NCBI RefSeq assembly: GCF_030817215.1
Contig: NZ_JAUSZA010000001.1
Span: 3,074,501 to 3,138,500, forward strand
DNA: 64,000 nt
Source of the DNA: Paenibacillus sp. V4I3
GTDB taxonomy: Bacteria > Bacillota > Bacilli > Paenibacillales > NBRC-103111
Direction of reading: 5' to 3'
Shown here: positions 9,141 to 17,200 of the stretch, piece after piece
Layout: every line of letters begins with the position of its first letter
Numbering within the stretch: position 1 is the first letter of the stretch
Made by a program: the position numbers and the translations under genes
The notes under the pieces: model-generated
Seen by the model: only the letters and a program-made list of their open reading frames with translations
What the model was told of the DNA's origin: nothing
The model's database searches: none

Positions 9141-10679
9141 ATGACGAAGCAGCTGCCTGCCCTATTTAGAGAAAAAATGATTGATTTATTAGGTGAAAAT
9201 GAATTTGAGAAATTTCTGGAATCGTATGACCAACCGAGATCGTTTGGTTTAAGGGTGAACACGGTGAAGGTGGAAAAGGCGGATTTTTTGGCGAAGAGTC
9301 CGTTTACGCTAAGCGCAGTGCCTTGGGCTTCCGAGGGGTTTTATTATGAAGAAGGTGAACGTCCGGGGAAGCATCCATATTATCATGCTGGGCTTTACTA
9401 TATTCAAGAGCCAAGTGCGATGGCGCCTGTAGAATTGTTGCAAGTACGCCCAGGAGAACGTGTACTTGATTTATGTGCCGCACCTGGTGGGAAATCAACG
9501 CAAATAGCCGCTAAGCTTCAAGGCGAAGGGGTTCTTGTTGTTAATGACATTCATTCCGATCGTGTGAAGGCACTAGTGAAAAACCTTGAGCTTCTGGGTG
9601 TTAGAAACGCTATTGTTTTGAATGAGAAGCCGGAGCGGATGTTGAAGGTCTTCCACGGCTATTTTGATAAAATACTAATTGATGCGCCTTGTTCGGGTGA
9701 AGGGATGTTCCGTAAAGAAGAAGAGATGATGCAGCAGTGGGAGCGTCATTCGGTGCAGGAATTTGCTAGTATGCAGAGAGAACTGCTTGGTCAGGCTGCC
9801 CAAATGTTAGCGCCCGGAGGCATGACTGTATATTCGACCTGTACGTTCTCACCGGAGGAGAATGAAGCGCAGATCGCGGAGTTTTTGGACAAGCATCCGG
9901 CGTTTGATGTGGTACCGGTAGAGGGTTTTGGTGCTGGAAGGCCGGATTGGCTGCGGGCGCCTTGGTGTGAGGAGGAGTTTTCTGACCATGCTCGTGAGGC
10001 TGTGGCGGGGACGGCAAGGCTTTGGCCGCATCGTTTGCGGGGCGAGGGGCATTTTGTTGCTGTGTTGCGGCGGGACGGGGCTACTGTTGAGGGAGATGCA
10101 GGGAGTGCAGGAAATGCAGGAGATGCACGAGATGCAGGGAGAGCTGTCGACGTTGTGTCTGCATCGGGGAAGCGCAGCGGCCGTGAGGCGCTGAGGAAGG
10201 GTCGCGCGGAGACGTCGACTCGCGCGGCTGTGAGCTTGGAGCCGCTGCTGGCGTTCTCGGGCGAGCTGCTGCGCAGCGAGCCCTTCGCCGCGGAGCGGCT
10301 CGTGTGTTACGGCGAGCACGCGTATGCGTCGCCGGCAGGTTTGCCCGAGCTGCACGGACTGAAAGTCGTGCGGCCGGGCTGGTACATCGGCTCGCTGCAC
10401 CGCGGCCGATTCGAACCGTCCCATGCGCTAGCCATGGGACTGCGCATGCGCGAAGCCAAGCGAGCGCTGAGCTTGGCTTCGAGCGACGAGCGAGCCCTTC
10501 GGTACCTGAAGGGTGAGACGCTCGAAGTCGCGGAGAGCGAGATTATCCGCGACCCGGAAGTGACCAAGGCAGCAAAAGGCTACTGCCTGGTCTGCATTGA
10601 AGACCATCCCGTCGGCTGGGGCAAATGGCACGACGGGATGCTGAAGAACGAATACCCGCCCGGCTGGAGGTGGACCTAA
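9141..10679 (+). CDS. RsmF-type rRNA cytosine-C5 methyltransferase (NOL1/NOP2/Sun family)
   Basis: This 512-aa SAM-dependent RNA m5C methyltransferase shows the SAM loop DLCAAPGGKST near residue 112, motif IV DAPCSGEGMF (Cys about 180) and motif VI STCTFSPEENE (catalytic Cys about 233). The C-terminal part (about 385-512) ends in a PUA-like RsmF module (KGYCLVCIEDHPVGWGKW). Between the two lies a low-complexity linker (residues about 317-350) made of a 9-nt tandem repeat. From about nt 9990 onward the DNA becomes visibly more G+C-rich than the first half and than the flanking genes. Target site on rRNA is not predictable by eye. Confidence 0.88.
   Translation: MTKQLPALFREKMIDLLGENEFEKFLESYDQPRSFGLRVNTVKVEKADFLAKSPFTLSAVPWASEGFYYEEGERPGKHPYYHAGLYYIQEPSAMAPVELLQVRPGERVLDLCAAPGGKSTQIAAKLQGEGVLVVNDIHSDRVKALVKNLELLGVRNAIVLNEKPERMLKVFHGYFDKILIDAPCSGEGMFRKEEEMMQQWERHSVQEFASMQRELLGQAAQMLAPGGMTVYSTCTFSPEENEAQIAEFLDKHPAFDVVPVEGFGAGRPDWLRAPWCEEEFSDHAREAVAGTARLWPHRLRGEGHFVAVLRRDGATVEGDAGSAGNAGDARDAGRAVDVVSASGKRSGREALRKGRAETSTRAAVSLEPLLAFSGELLRSEPFAAERLVCYGEHAYASPAGLPELHGLKVVRPGWYIGSLHRGRFEPSHALAMGLRMREAKRALSLASSDERALRYLKGETLEVAESEIIRDPEVTKAAKGYCLVCIEDHPVGWGKWHDGMLKNEYPPGWRWT
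10092..10136 (+). repeat. Five 9-nt tandem repeats inside the methyltransferase linker
   Basis: Five in-register units of the form GGAGATGCA (variants GGGAGTGCA, GGAAATGCA, CGAGATGCA) encode G-D-A, G-S-A, G-N-A, G-D-A, R-D-A. The unit keeps the reading frame, so copy-number change would only lengthen or shorten the linker. Confidence 0.85.
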
Positions 10680-10685
10680 TCGGTC

Positions 10686-11426
10686 ATGAAACAAACACAA
10701 AGGCTCGATAAAATACTCGCCCATGTGGGCATTGGCACACGCTCTGAACTCAAACGCCTCGCCAAAGAAGGCGCGATTTTCGTCAACGGTGCGAAAGTCA
10801 AAGACAGCGGAATGCAGGTGAACCCCGATACCGATATCATCACTGTAAACGGTGAACCGGTGTTATATCGTGAGTTCGTTTACCTCATGATGAATAAACC
10901 GCAGGGGGTCGTCTCTGCCACAGAAGACAATCGCGACCGCACGGTTGTGGATCTTTTGGATAAGGCATATACGCCATTCGAGGTTTTTCCTGTTGGACGT
11001 CTGGACAAGGATACAGAAGGCTTCCTTTTGCTAACGAATGATGGAAAATTGGCCCATAATCTTCTTTCTCCACGCAAACATGTACCCAAAACCTACTTCG
11101 CGAAAGTGGAGTGGGAGGTAAGCGAATCGGACCGCGAAGCATTCTCCGAAGGTGTTACTTTGGACGATGGTTATGAAACACTTCCGGGTATTTTGAGAAT
11201 TTTGAAGACCGGCAAAGAGTCTGAAGATGAGCCCTCGGAAATCGAGCTAACGATCATGGAGGGCAAATTCCATCAAGTGAAACGGATGTTTCAAGCCGTA
11301 GGCAAAAAAGTCGTATACTTGAAACGAATTTCGATGGGGCCACTTGCGTTAGATCCAAGTTTAGAATTGGGTCAAGTGAGAGAGTTGAGTAAAGATGAAC
11401 TTCTTGCTTTGCAGAATGCAACTTAA
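10686..11426 (+). CDS. rsuA: RsuA-type pseudouridine synthase (16S rRNA)
   Basis: This 246-aa enzyme has an N-terminal S4 RNA-binding domain (RLDKILAHVGIGTRSELKRL, residues 5-24) and the RsuA-family catalytic motif GRLDKDTEGFLLLTNDG near 105, whose first Asp is the nucleophile. HNLLSPRKHVPKTY near 125 favours the RsuA branch over RluB. It isomerises a uridine (U516 in E. coli) of 16S rRNA. It starts 6 nt after the rRNA methyltransferase stop, so two rRNA-modification genes form one unit ending at a strong terminator. Confidence 0.88.
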   Translation: MKQTQRLDKILAHVGIGTRSELKRLAKEGAIFVNGAKVKDSGMQVNPDTDIITVNGEPVLYREFVYLMMNKPQGVVSATEDNRDRTVVDLLDKAYTPFEVFPVGRLDKDTEGFLLLTNDGKLAHNLLSPRKHVPKTYFAKVEWEVSESDREAFSEGVTLDDGYETLPGILRILKTGKESEDEPSEIELTIMEGKFHQVKRMFQAVGKKVVYLKRISMGPLALDPSLELGQVRELSKDELLALQNAT

Positions 11427-11438
11427 TGTCAATTACGA

Positions 11439-11490
11439 TAACACGCACATTCACGGTTTGAATGAAACGGATTGTGCGTGTTTTATTTTT
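11439..11490 (+). terminator. Rho-independent terminator after rsuA
   Basis: The long stem AACACGCACA...TGTGCGTGTT, with an inner GTTT/AAAC helix around a GAATG loop, is followed by TTTATTTTT. Confidence 0.85.
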
Positions 11491-11497
11491 AATCTTG

Positions 11498-12094
11498 CTA
11501 ACGCTCTTCCCATTTCTTTAAGATGGATGCAATAATCTCCTTTTTTGTCTCCTCAGCAAGTCCGTTCCTTAGTTCTGTGATGAATTCAATAAAAAGCAAC
11601 GACAGAAGCTCATTCAGGTCCATATCCAATGGAATCTCGTACTTACAATCCCAATCATCGAAAAATACGGCTATTCGGTTGACTTCTCTTGGATGGATAT
11701 CTATGTTAAGGGTCAAATAATCTCTTGCACTGGTCATACTAGATATGTTAGACAAACTCCATTGAAACTTCTCAACTCTATTTATATCTCGCAGATTATT
11801 ACCTATTACGTTGGTATTCGTGTTTAAAAAATGACTGTAGTTTTCTCTCAAATCCAGCACGTAATCGTACAAATCTTTATCTTGGCGTACGTGATCAAGA
11901 AAATTATCAAATAATAGTTTAACGAGAAACGTTATATTCATACCAAGCAGTTCTTCATTTGTTGTGTACTGGATATCTTCAATAAAAACTTCTGCCCGGT
12001 TAAAAAAATCGCGAGGTGCACGAACTTTAACGGTTTTATAAAATTCGGGTGTTTCCCTGTTAAAAAAACTAGTCCATGATTTTAAAGTTAGCAT
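11498..12094 (-). CDS. Unrecognised 198-aa cytoplasmic protein
   Basis: I do not recognise this protein. It is soluble, rich in Asn, Asp and Leu, with no signal peptide or membrane segment. The C-terminal third (AVFFDDWDCKYEIPLDMDLNEL..., then a helical LLSLLFIEFITEL stretch) looks like an alpha/beta fold ending in helices. The ATG is preceded by a very strong AAGGAGGACC site 8-9 nt upstream, supporting a real gene. It stands alone between the rsuA terminator and the Fur-controlled flavodoxin locus. Confidence 0.7.
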   Translation of the reverse strand: MLTLKSWTSFFNRETPEFYKTVKVRAPRDFFNRAEVFIEDIQYTTNEELLGMNITFLVKLLFDNFLDHVRQDKDLYDYVLDLRENYSHFLNTNTNVIGNNLRDINRVEKFQWSLSNISSMTSARDYLTLNIDIHPREVNRIAVFFDDWDCKYEIPLDMDLNELLSLLFIEFITELRNGLAEETKKEIIASILKKWEER

Positions 12095-12165
12095 ACAAGC
12101 GGTCCTCCTTTTCTTCTCTATTACTACTTATTCTAAATCTAGCACACATATGACAATCGTTATGG

Positions 12166-12213
12166 CAAAAAGAGCCTGCGATCTGCCGTTTCAAACAAGA
12201 AACAAGCAGGCTC
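12166..12213 (-). terminator. Terminator of the flavodoxin locus (minus strand)
   Basis: Read on the minus strand: GAGCCTGC, an inner TTGTTTC...GAAAC helix, GCAGGCTC, then TTTTT, just downstream of the flavodoxin stop. Confidence 0.8.
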
Positions 12214-12227
12214 ACAGGCCCCCTATA

Positions 12228-12676
12228 CTATACGCCCAACGATTGCACGAACTGTTTGCCAAATTGTCGGCATAGTGCTTTGTCATTCTTTGAAGGAGAC
12301 AGTTCAATCTTTAATCCTTCTAGAGTTACTTCTGCTCCAAGTTCCTTCAGCTTCGTCACTAATGTATCAACGGCAGCCCCATATTCGGAATAGGAAGAAT
12401 CACATGATCCGAACACTGCCGCCTTTTTCCCATCTAACTGAATGTCATCCATCTCATCATAAAAGTCGAGGAAGTCGTCTGCTAAATCTCCGTCTCCCCA
12501 TGTGTAACTGCCAAGTAGGATACCGTCATAGTGGGTAATCTCCTCAGCGTTCGTATCGATAACGTTCTTCACAACAGGCTCAACGCCTGCTTCTTTCAAT
12601 CCTTCTGCTATCGCATCAGCCATCTCTCCGTATTACCTGTCATGCTTGCAAACACTATAATTATTTTTTTACTCAT
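12228..12676 (-). pseudogene. Flavodoxin gene split by a 1-nt frameshift
   Basis: From the ATG at 12676 the minus strand reads MSKKIIIVFASMTGNTE, the FMN phosphate-binding loop of a flavodoxin, then runs into a TAG within a few codons. From 12623 a second frame continues MADAIAEGL and goes on through the flavin-ring loops GSYTWGDGDL and FGSCDSSYSEYG to the stop at 12228. Removing one nucleotide at about 12624-12628 (GAG-AG-ATG, needing GAG-nAG-ATG) disrupts an otherwise intact gene of about 149 aa, resembling short-chain flavodoxins such as B. subtilis YkuN/YkuP. The start is supported by AGGGGG upstream. Flavodoxin replaces ferredoxin under iron limitation, consistent with the Fur boxes upstream. 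It may be genuine decay or a sequencing indel. Confidence 0.85.
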
Positions 12677-12677
12677 C

Positions 12678-12836
12678 CTAATTCCCCCTAAGTTTTATGA
12701 TTTCATCCTCCGGCTTACGAAGTTCTACGGTTACTAAATCAAATAATGTCGATAGTTCTTGTACATTCATGGATTTCGTAATCTCTTGAGAATATGTCCA
12801 CTTTTGATCTCGGTGACTTTCACTTTTTTTAACCAT
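12678..12836 (-). CDS. 52-aa ORF upstream of flavodoxin, unrecognised
   Basis: ATG at 12836 to TAG at 12678-12680 gives a 52-aa hydrophilic protein (starts MVKKSESHRDQKWTYSQEIT, ends DEIIKLRGN). One nucleotide separates its stop from the flavodoxin ATG at 12676, an arrangement typical of translational coupling. The ribosome binding site is weak (GTGGGA about 12 nt upstream). I do not recognise a family. Its location between a Fur-boxed promoter and flavodoxin makes it a candidate iron-limitation gene. Confidence 0.5.
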   Translation of the reverse strand: MVKKSESHRDQKWTYSQEITKSMNVQELSTLFDLVTVELRKPEDEIIKLRGN

Positions 12837-12888
12837 TTCAAACAAAAGTCCCACGTTCTAACACACTCCAATCTGAATCAAGCTATAT

Positions 12889-12951
12889 TGATAATGATTT
12901 TCATTTTCATTTATTATTTCGAATGATAACCATTCTCATTTATAATGTCAA
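12889..12951 (-). promoter_or_regulatory. Fur-controlled promoter with two Fur boxes
   Basis: On the minus strand TTGACA (12951-12946) and TATCAT (12928-12923) are 17 nt apart, a good sigma-A promoter. A 7-1-7 Fur box (plus-strand TGATAACCATTCTCA, 12924-12938) overlaps the -10 element, and a second one (plus-strand TGATAATGATTTTCA, 12889-12903) lies just downstream of the start point. Each differs from the TGATAAT-n-ATTATCA consensus at only one or two positions. The promoter points at the 52-aa ORF and flavodoxin. Confidence 0.85.
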
Positions 12952-13035
12952 TGCATTTGTAACAATTATCCAAAAAAACTTTAAGTTCAAGGAGGGGGAT
13001 AACGAAGCGGAAAAGTAACATCTTAAAATTAGAGA

Positions 13036-13144
13036 TTTACAAAACTACTAGTTTATGGTATTTTCAAACAAGAAGAATATGGAATGCGTGCGGAAGAACC
13101 GCCCATGTGTCGCTGTGTGCTAGGCGATTGCTGGGCGGTTTTTT
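13036..13144 (+). promoter_or_regulatory. Promoter plus leader hairpin (possible attenuator or small RNA) upstream of the SLH gene
   Basis: TTTACA (13036-13041), a 17-nt spacer and TATTTT (13059-13064) resemble a promoter. About 30 nt later comes an intrinsic-terminator-like hairpin with stem AACCGCCCA / TGGGCGGTT (13097-13105 and 13132-13140) followed by TTTTTT. The coding region starts at 13190, beyond the hairpin. I could not match the leader to a known riboswitch. No convincing ORF lies between 12952 and 13189. Confidence 0.45.
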
Positions 13145-13189
13145 ATGTTATGCGATACTACTGATGACCAATAGAAAAAGGGGATTATT

Positions 13190-14233
13190 ATGAGAAAAAG
13201 GTTTTCAATTATTTTATGTACGGTACTATGCACAGCATCCATCGGGTATGATGCGATTAACTCCTCAGCACAAAGCCCCATCAAGTTCATGGATACATCT
13301 CAGCATTGGGCAGAGCTGTCTATTCAAACAGCCGTTGAAAAGAAATACGTGGATGGCTATGATGATGGAAGTTTTAAACCGGATTTACCGATTAGCCGAG
13401 CAGAGTTTATCAAAATGTTATCTTCTGCAGCAGGTGAAAAAGTAGAAAAGGTTGAGGGGAATGATTGGTACGTTCCTTATGTTAACAAGCTGAAGGAGTT
13501 AAATGTTATCCCAGTGGAATTTCCGGAAAGATATAATGAGCCACTTCAACGCTTTGAAATGGCTATGTTAAGTGCTCGGAGTGTGGATAAGTCTCTGAAG
13601 GGGTCAATGCTTGATTCTGTTAAATTAGGGTTGATTCATGGTGTTAGTACGACAGATTTAGCGCCTTATGGTACTAGTACTCGAGCACAGGCGATTACGA
13701 TAATTGAACGTATCTTGTCAGCTAAAAAGGGTGAGAAATTACCGGTAGATAAGTATGCTGCAAGTTCTGCTGAGATAGCTGCGACAGGCAGCAATGTAGG
13801 TACAATGCTTAGTTTGAAAGCGAAGGAGATTGGAACTACTTGGAATTATGCTGAGGGAGTTACTGTAAGGTTGAATAAACTTATCGTAGCCGATCCTGCT
13901 GATCCAGATGATCCTTACATGAAGCTAATCGATATGCGTACTTGGGAGCCAACAACCAGTAAAACTGACAACAAAGTTATTTTAGCAAACTTCACTGTAT
14001 TTGTTACTGAAGCTGGTGTGGGAGCGCCAGATATGTTTCCTTCTCAAGTATTAAAACAGTTGGACACTTCAAATTATCTTTTGATGTCCGAACAGGCATT
14101 GACTCGGTGGATGAAATTTAATAAACCTCAGACTAACGAGGGTTATGTAGCCTACGCACTTCCTAATCGAATTGCTAATCTTGGAATTGTGTTTAATATT
14201 TTAAATACTGATACAATCTTAGCAATTAAGTAG
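13190..14233 (+). CDS. Secreted S-layer-homology (SLH) domain protein
   Basis: This 347-aa exported protein has a signal peptide (about residues 1-27). A clear SLH repeat follows (about 33-80: FMDTSQHWAELSIQTAVEKKYVDGYDDGSFKPDLPISRAEF), then two more degenerate ones (WYVPYVNKLKELNVI and LGLIHGVSTTDLAPYGTSTRAQA) up to about 170. SLH triplets bind pyruvylated secondary cell-wall polymer. The C-terminal half is an unrecognised beta-rich domain. An AAAGGGGATT site precedes the ATG, and its stop is within 11 nt of the giant protein's start, so the pair is co-expressed. Confidence 0.85.
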   Translation: MRKRFSIILCTVLCTASIGYDAINSSAQSPIKFMDTSQHWAELSIQTAVEKKYVDGYDDGSFKPDLPISRAEFIKMLSSAAGEKVEKVEGNDWYVPYVNKLKELNVIPVEFPERYNEPLQRFEMAMLSARSVDKSLKGSMLDSVKLGLIHGVSTTDLAPYGTSTRAQAITIIERILSAKKGEKLPVDKYAASSAEIAATGSNVGTMLSLKAKEIGTTWNYAEGVTVRLNKLIVADPADPDDPYMKLIDMRTWEPTTSKTDNKVILANFTVFVTEAGVGAPDMFPSQVLKQLDTSNYLLMSEQALTRWMKFNKPQTNEGYVAYALPNRIANLGIVFNILNTDTILAIK

Positions 14234-14243
14234 GGGTGTGAAC

Positions 14244-17200
14244 ATGTTCCGTAAATTTCTTCACAGGGCAATGTTGTTTCTAATATTTATTGAGTTATTA
14301 TTGCCAATCTTTGACCCAGGAGGTGCCAAAGCCGCCGCCTCATCTATTACATTGTATTATAATTTCGAACAAGGAATTTATAGCGCATCATCTGTTGCTG
14401 CCCAGTTTTCTTCGTCCGGAACTAAGACATTCACTAAGGATGTCACTTCACTTGTTGGTGGGACGATCACTGGGGTTACTTTAAATAATCAAGGTGGTTC
14501 TGGTGGTAATGCTTCATTTACAGCAACCACTATAACTTTGACCAGTTTAGCTGGTGGGAGCAGCACTGTTTATGGCAAGTCTGAGACAAATCCAATGCAT
14601 CAAATTTATCGTCAACCGTCCGGTAAAATATGGGAACACAAGGGCTCGAAGACTATTCCAGTTGAGTTCGATGGTGCTAGTGGAAACCCTTCCCCGTATC
14701 CGGGAGCTATCCCATTGTGGGGGCGAAAAAGATACACATTAGTTGACAATTTTAATTATGGTGACTCTAGCACTTTTGGACCTGACTTACGTTACTCCTT
14801 TCAGTCACCCCTATACAGGACTAATGGTGCTAGTGGCGATAAAGAAGCTGATTACGGTAAAGAGGGCTATGCTGTTACCACAGCATATGAAGTGTCTCGG
14901 GCCACTAAATGGTACTTAAATCAATCTTCAGTTAGTTTGAGTGGTCTTGATGCAGATATAACTGATCCGGATAAGTTAGATCAAAATAGTATTTCCATAA
15001 TTGGTGCTGAAAAGCCGAGTGCGGGGTATGGTGCAACACCCTTAGCTTATGGTAAAGGTGATTTTGCTGGAACTGGTATGATCCGCACTATGATGCTTTT
15101 AGACGGCACTGTACCCGCTAACCAGATTCATGATAGTCCCGACTCTGATGGCTCTGGTGGTTTGTCGCGTAACTATGAAATGTTCGCTATCGGACTTTGG
15201 AGCGGCACAACGTATAAGTATCAAATGTCTATAGACGTTTCTTATACTGCCCCAGTAAAAGCAGATCTAGCTTACGTATCAATTGATGCCGGAGCCTGTG
15301 TGCCACAAAACGTAAACGTAAATATTACAATCAAATTTAAAAATATTGGCGTTGCAATTCCAAATGGTGATTCCTTCAGTGTGACTCTAGCTGCTGATGG
15401 CACGGTGTTCAAGACATTTACTTATTCCTCAGGATTAGGTGCAGGTCAGACGATAACCGAATCAGTGCCGTATACATTCAGTAGCATGAAGAGCATCACC
15501 ATGAATCTAGATTCCAATGACGATATCCCCGAAGCGAGTTCCAGCAATAACATACTTACTCAGATCATTACTCCCCAAGCCAGCTGTACACCAAGCGGTG
15601 GAAACTTTAACGGAACTACCTCAGCCGACAAGCCCTCAATTCCTTGGAAAGATTCCAACCTCATTAAAGCAGACTGGACGATTCCTTCTGGCTGTACCCC
15701 TGTTCAAGGAAGGTTCATTTTATCCCAAACTACAGGTGCATATATTCAATACGGTTGGAGTTCGTTAAGTAGTACTTCTGTGAGTGATATGTCCATTTTT
15801 GCTTATGGGATGATGGGTTTTACGGGTTATCCAGGCAATATTACAAGCGGCGAAGTGGTAATAGAATACAAGCTTGAGGATAGTTGTGGAGGAACTTCCT
15901 ATTTCTACGAAGGTAAGTTTACGGTTGGTCCTAAACCTCCCAATAGACCTCCTCAGTTCGAAATCGGTTGGTTTCCCGATAATGATTACTACAGCCGCAC
16001 ACCAATTGCAGAGGTTGTTGTTGGTGATAAATTAAATGTAAGGTTGTTGCCAGAAATTGCTCCTAATCACTACGATCCTGACGATGATATCGTAACTTTT
16101 GAGTGGTTGTTTCCAAGTAGCTCAAGTACTTGGATTAAGAGTTTTCCTTCTATGGGTTATCTAAAGGGAGAGGATAAACTTACGTGGCTGACGGCATCAA
16201 CAGCCGGAGACCATACGATAACAGCGAAAATGTGTGATGATAAGGGAGCTTGTACGCAAAAGGATGCAACAATAACAGTCATGCGCCCGGAGCCAATTCC
16301 CTGTATTAACGTGCCAAACCGTGTCGTACAAAACCGTCCTCTACCAGCTAACGCGATTAATGGAGCGTGCAGCAAACCAGCTAGAAACAGAACGATAACG
16401 GAGTATTTCTGGACGAATAATCTCCCCGTTTATCCGAATGTTGGTATAGAGACGGTAACCCTGGAAGTCAAGGATAATTACGGGGTACGCAGCTTGCCTG
16501 AAAACATAGCTATTAAAAATATTAATGTAGTCGAGGATAAGCCCCCAGTAGCTGTTATCAACCTACCTATCTTTGCGGTAAGAGGAATTGTCCCGTTTAG
16601 GGATATGTCGTATAGTCCTGACGGAGATGTAATCGTAGAAACGTCTATTACATATGTTTACGATAGCAATGATGATGGAATATTCAATGATCATATGCCG
16701 TTAAATATACCGATATCCGTTGGTGGGCCGGCTATTCTTACAACTCCTAAGGTAGGCAAGTATAAATTAACGGTAAAAACAAAGGAGGATTGGGGTTTAA
16801 CGAATACCAGAAGCTATGTGGTTGATATCAAAAATGATTCTCCCGAAGTTTCATTTACTGTCACAAGCGCGAATCCAGAACCTCCTATGTTTCATACAAC
16901 ATCGGAAAATGAAATGCTAATGGCATATGGGGGTCAGTGGCAAGGTTCATCTTTAACTAATCCTAATTTGAATAAAGTGAAGGATATTGGATTTACTTAC
17001 AATACTGCTTCTAGTGGATTAACAGCTCATTATGGTAAACAGCCTTTCAATGGCCCTGCCACTGGATTAACGATTACTCCTGAACAGTACCAAAAAACAA
17101 CCTATAACGCTTGGCATACCTTCCCAGTTCCTCAGTTATTTAATACACAATTTTTGGGTAACAGATATGGAGTTGGTTCTATTGGTTCCATTCCATTTTT

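Noticed and set aside
9849..10567. Long overlapping ORFs on both strands in the G+C-rich half of the methyltransferase gene
   Set aside because: High G+C removes stop codons in all frames; only the methyltransferase frame has recognisable domains.
12952..13035. Short gene after the AAGGAGGGGG at about 12988
   Set aside because: No start codon follows at usable distance and the frames close quickly.
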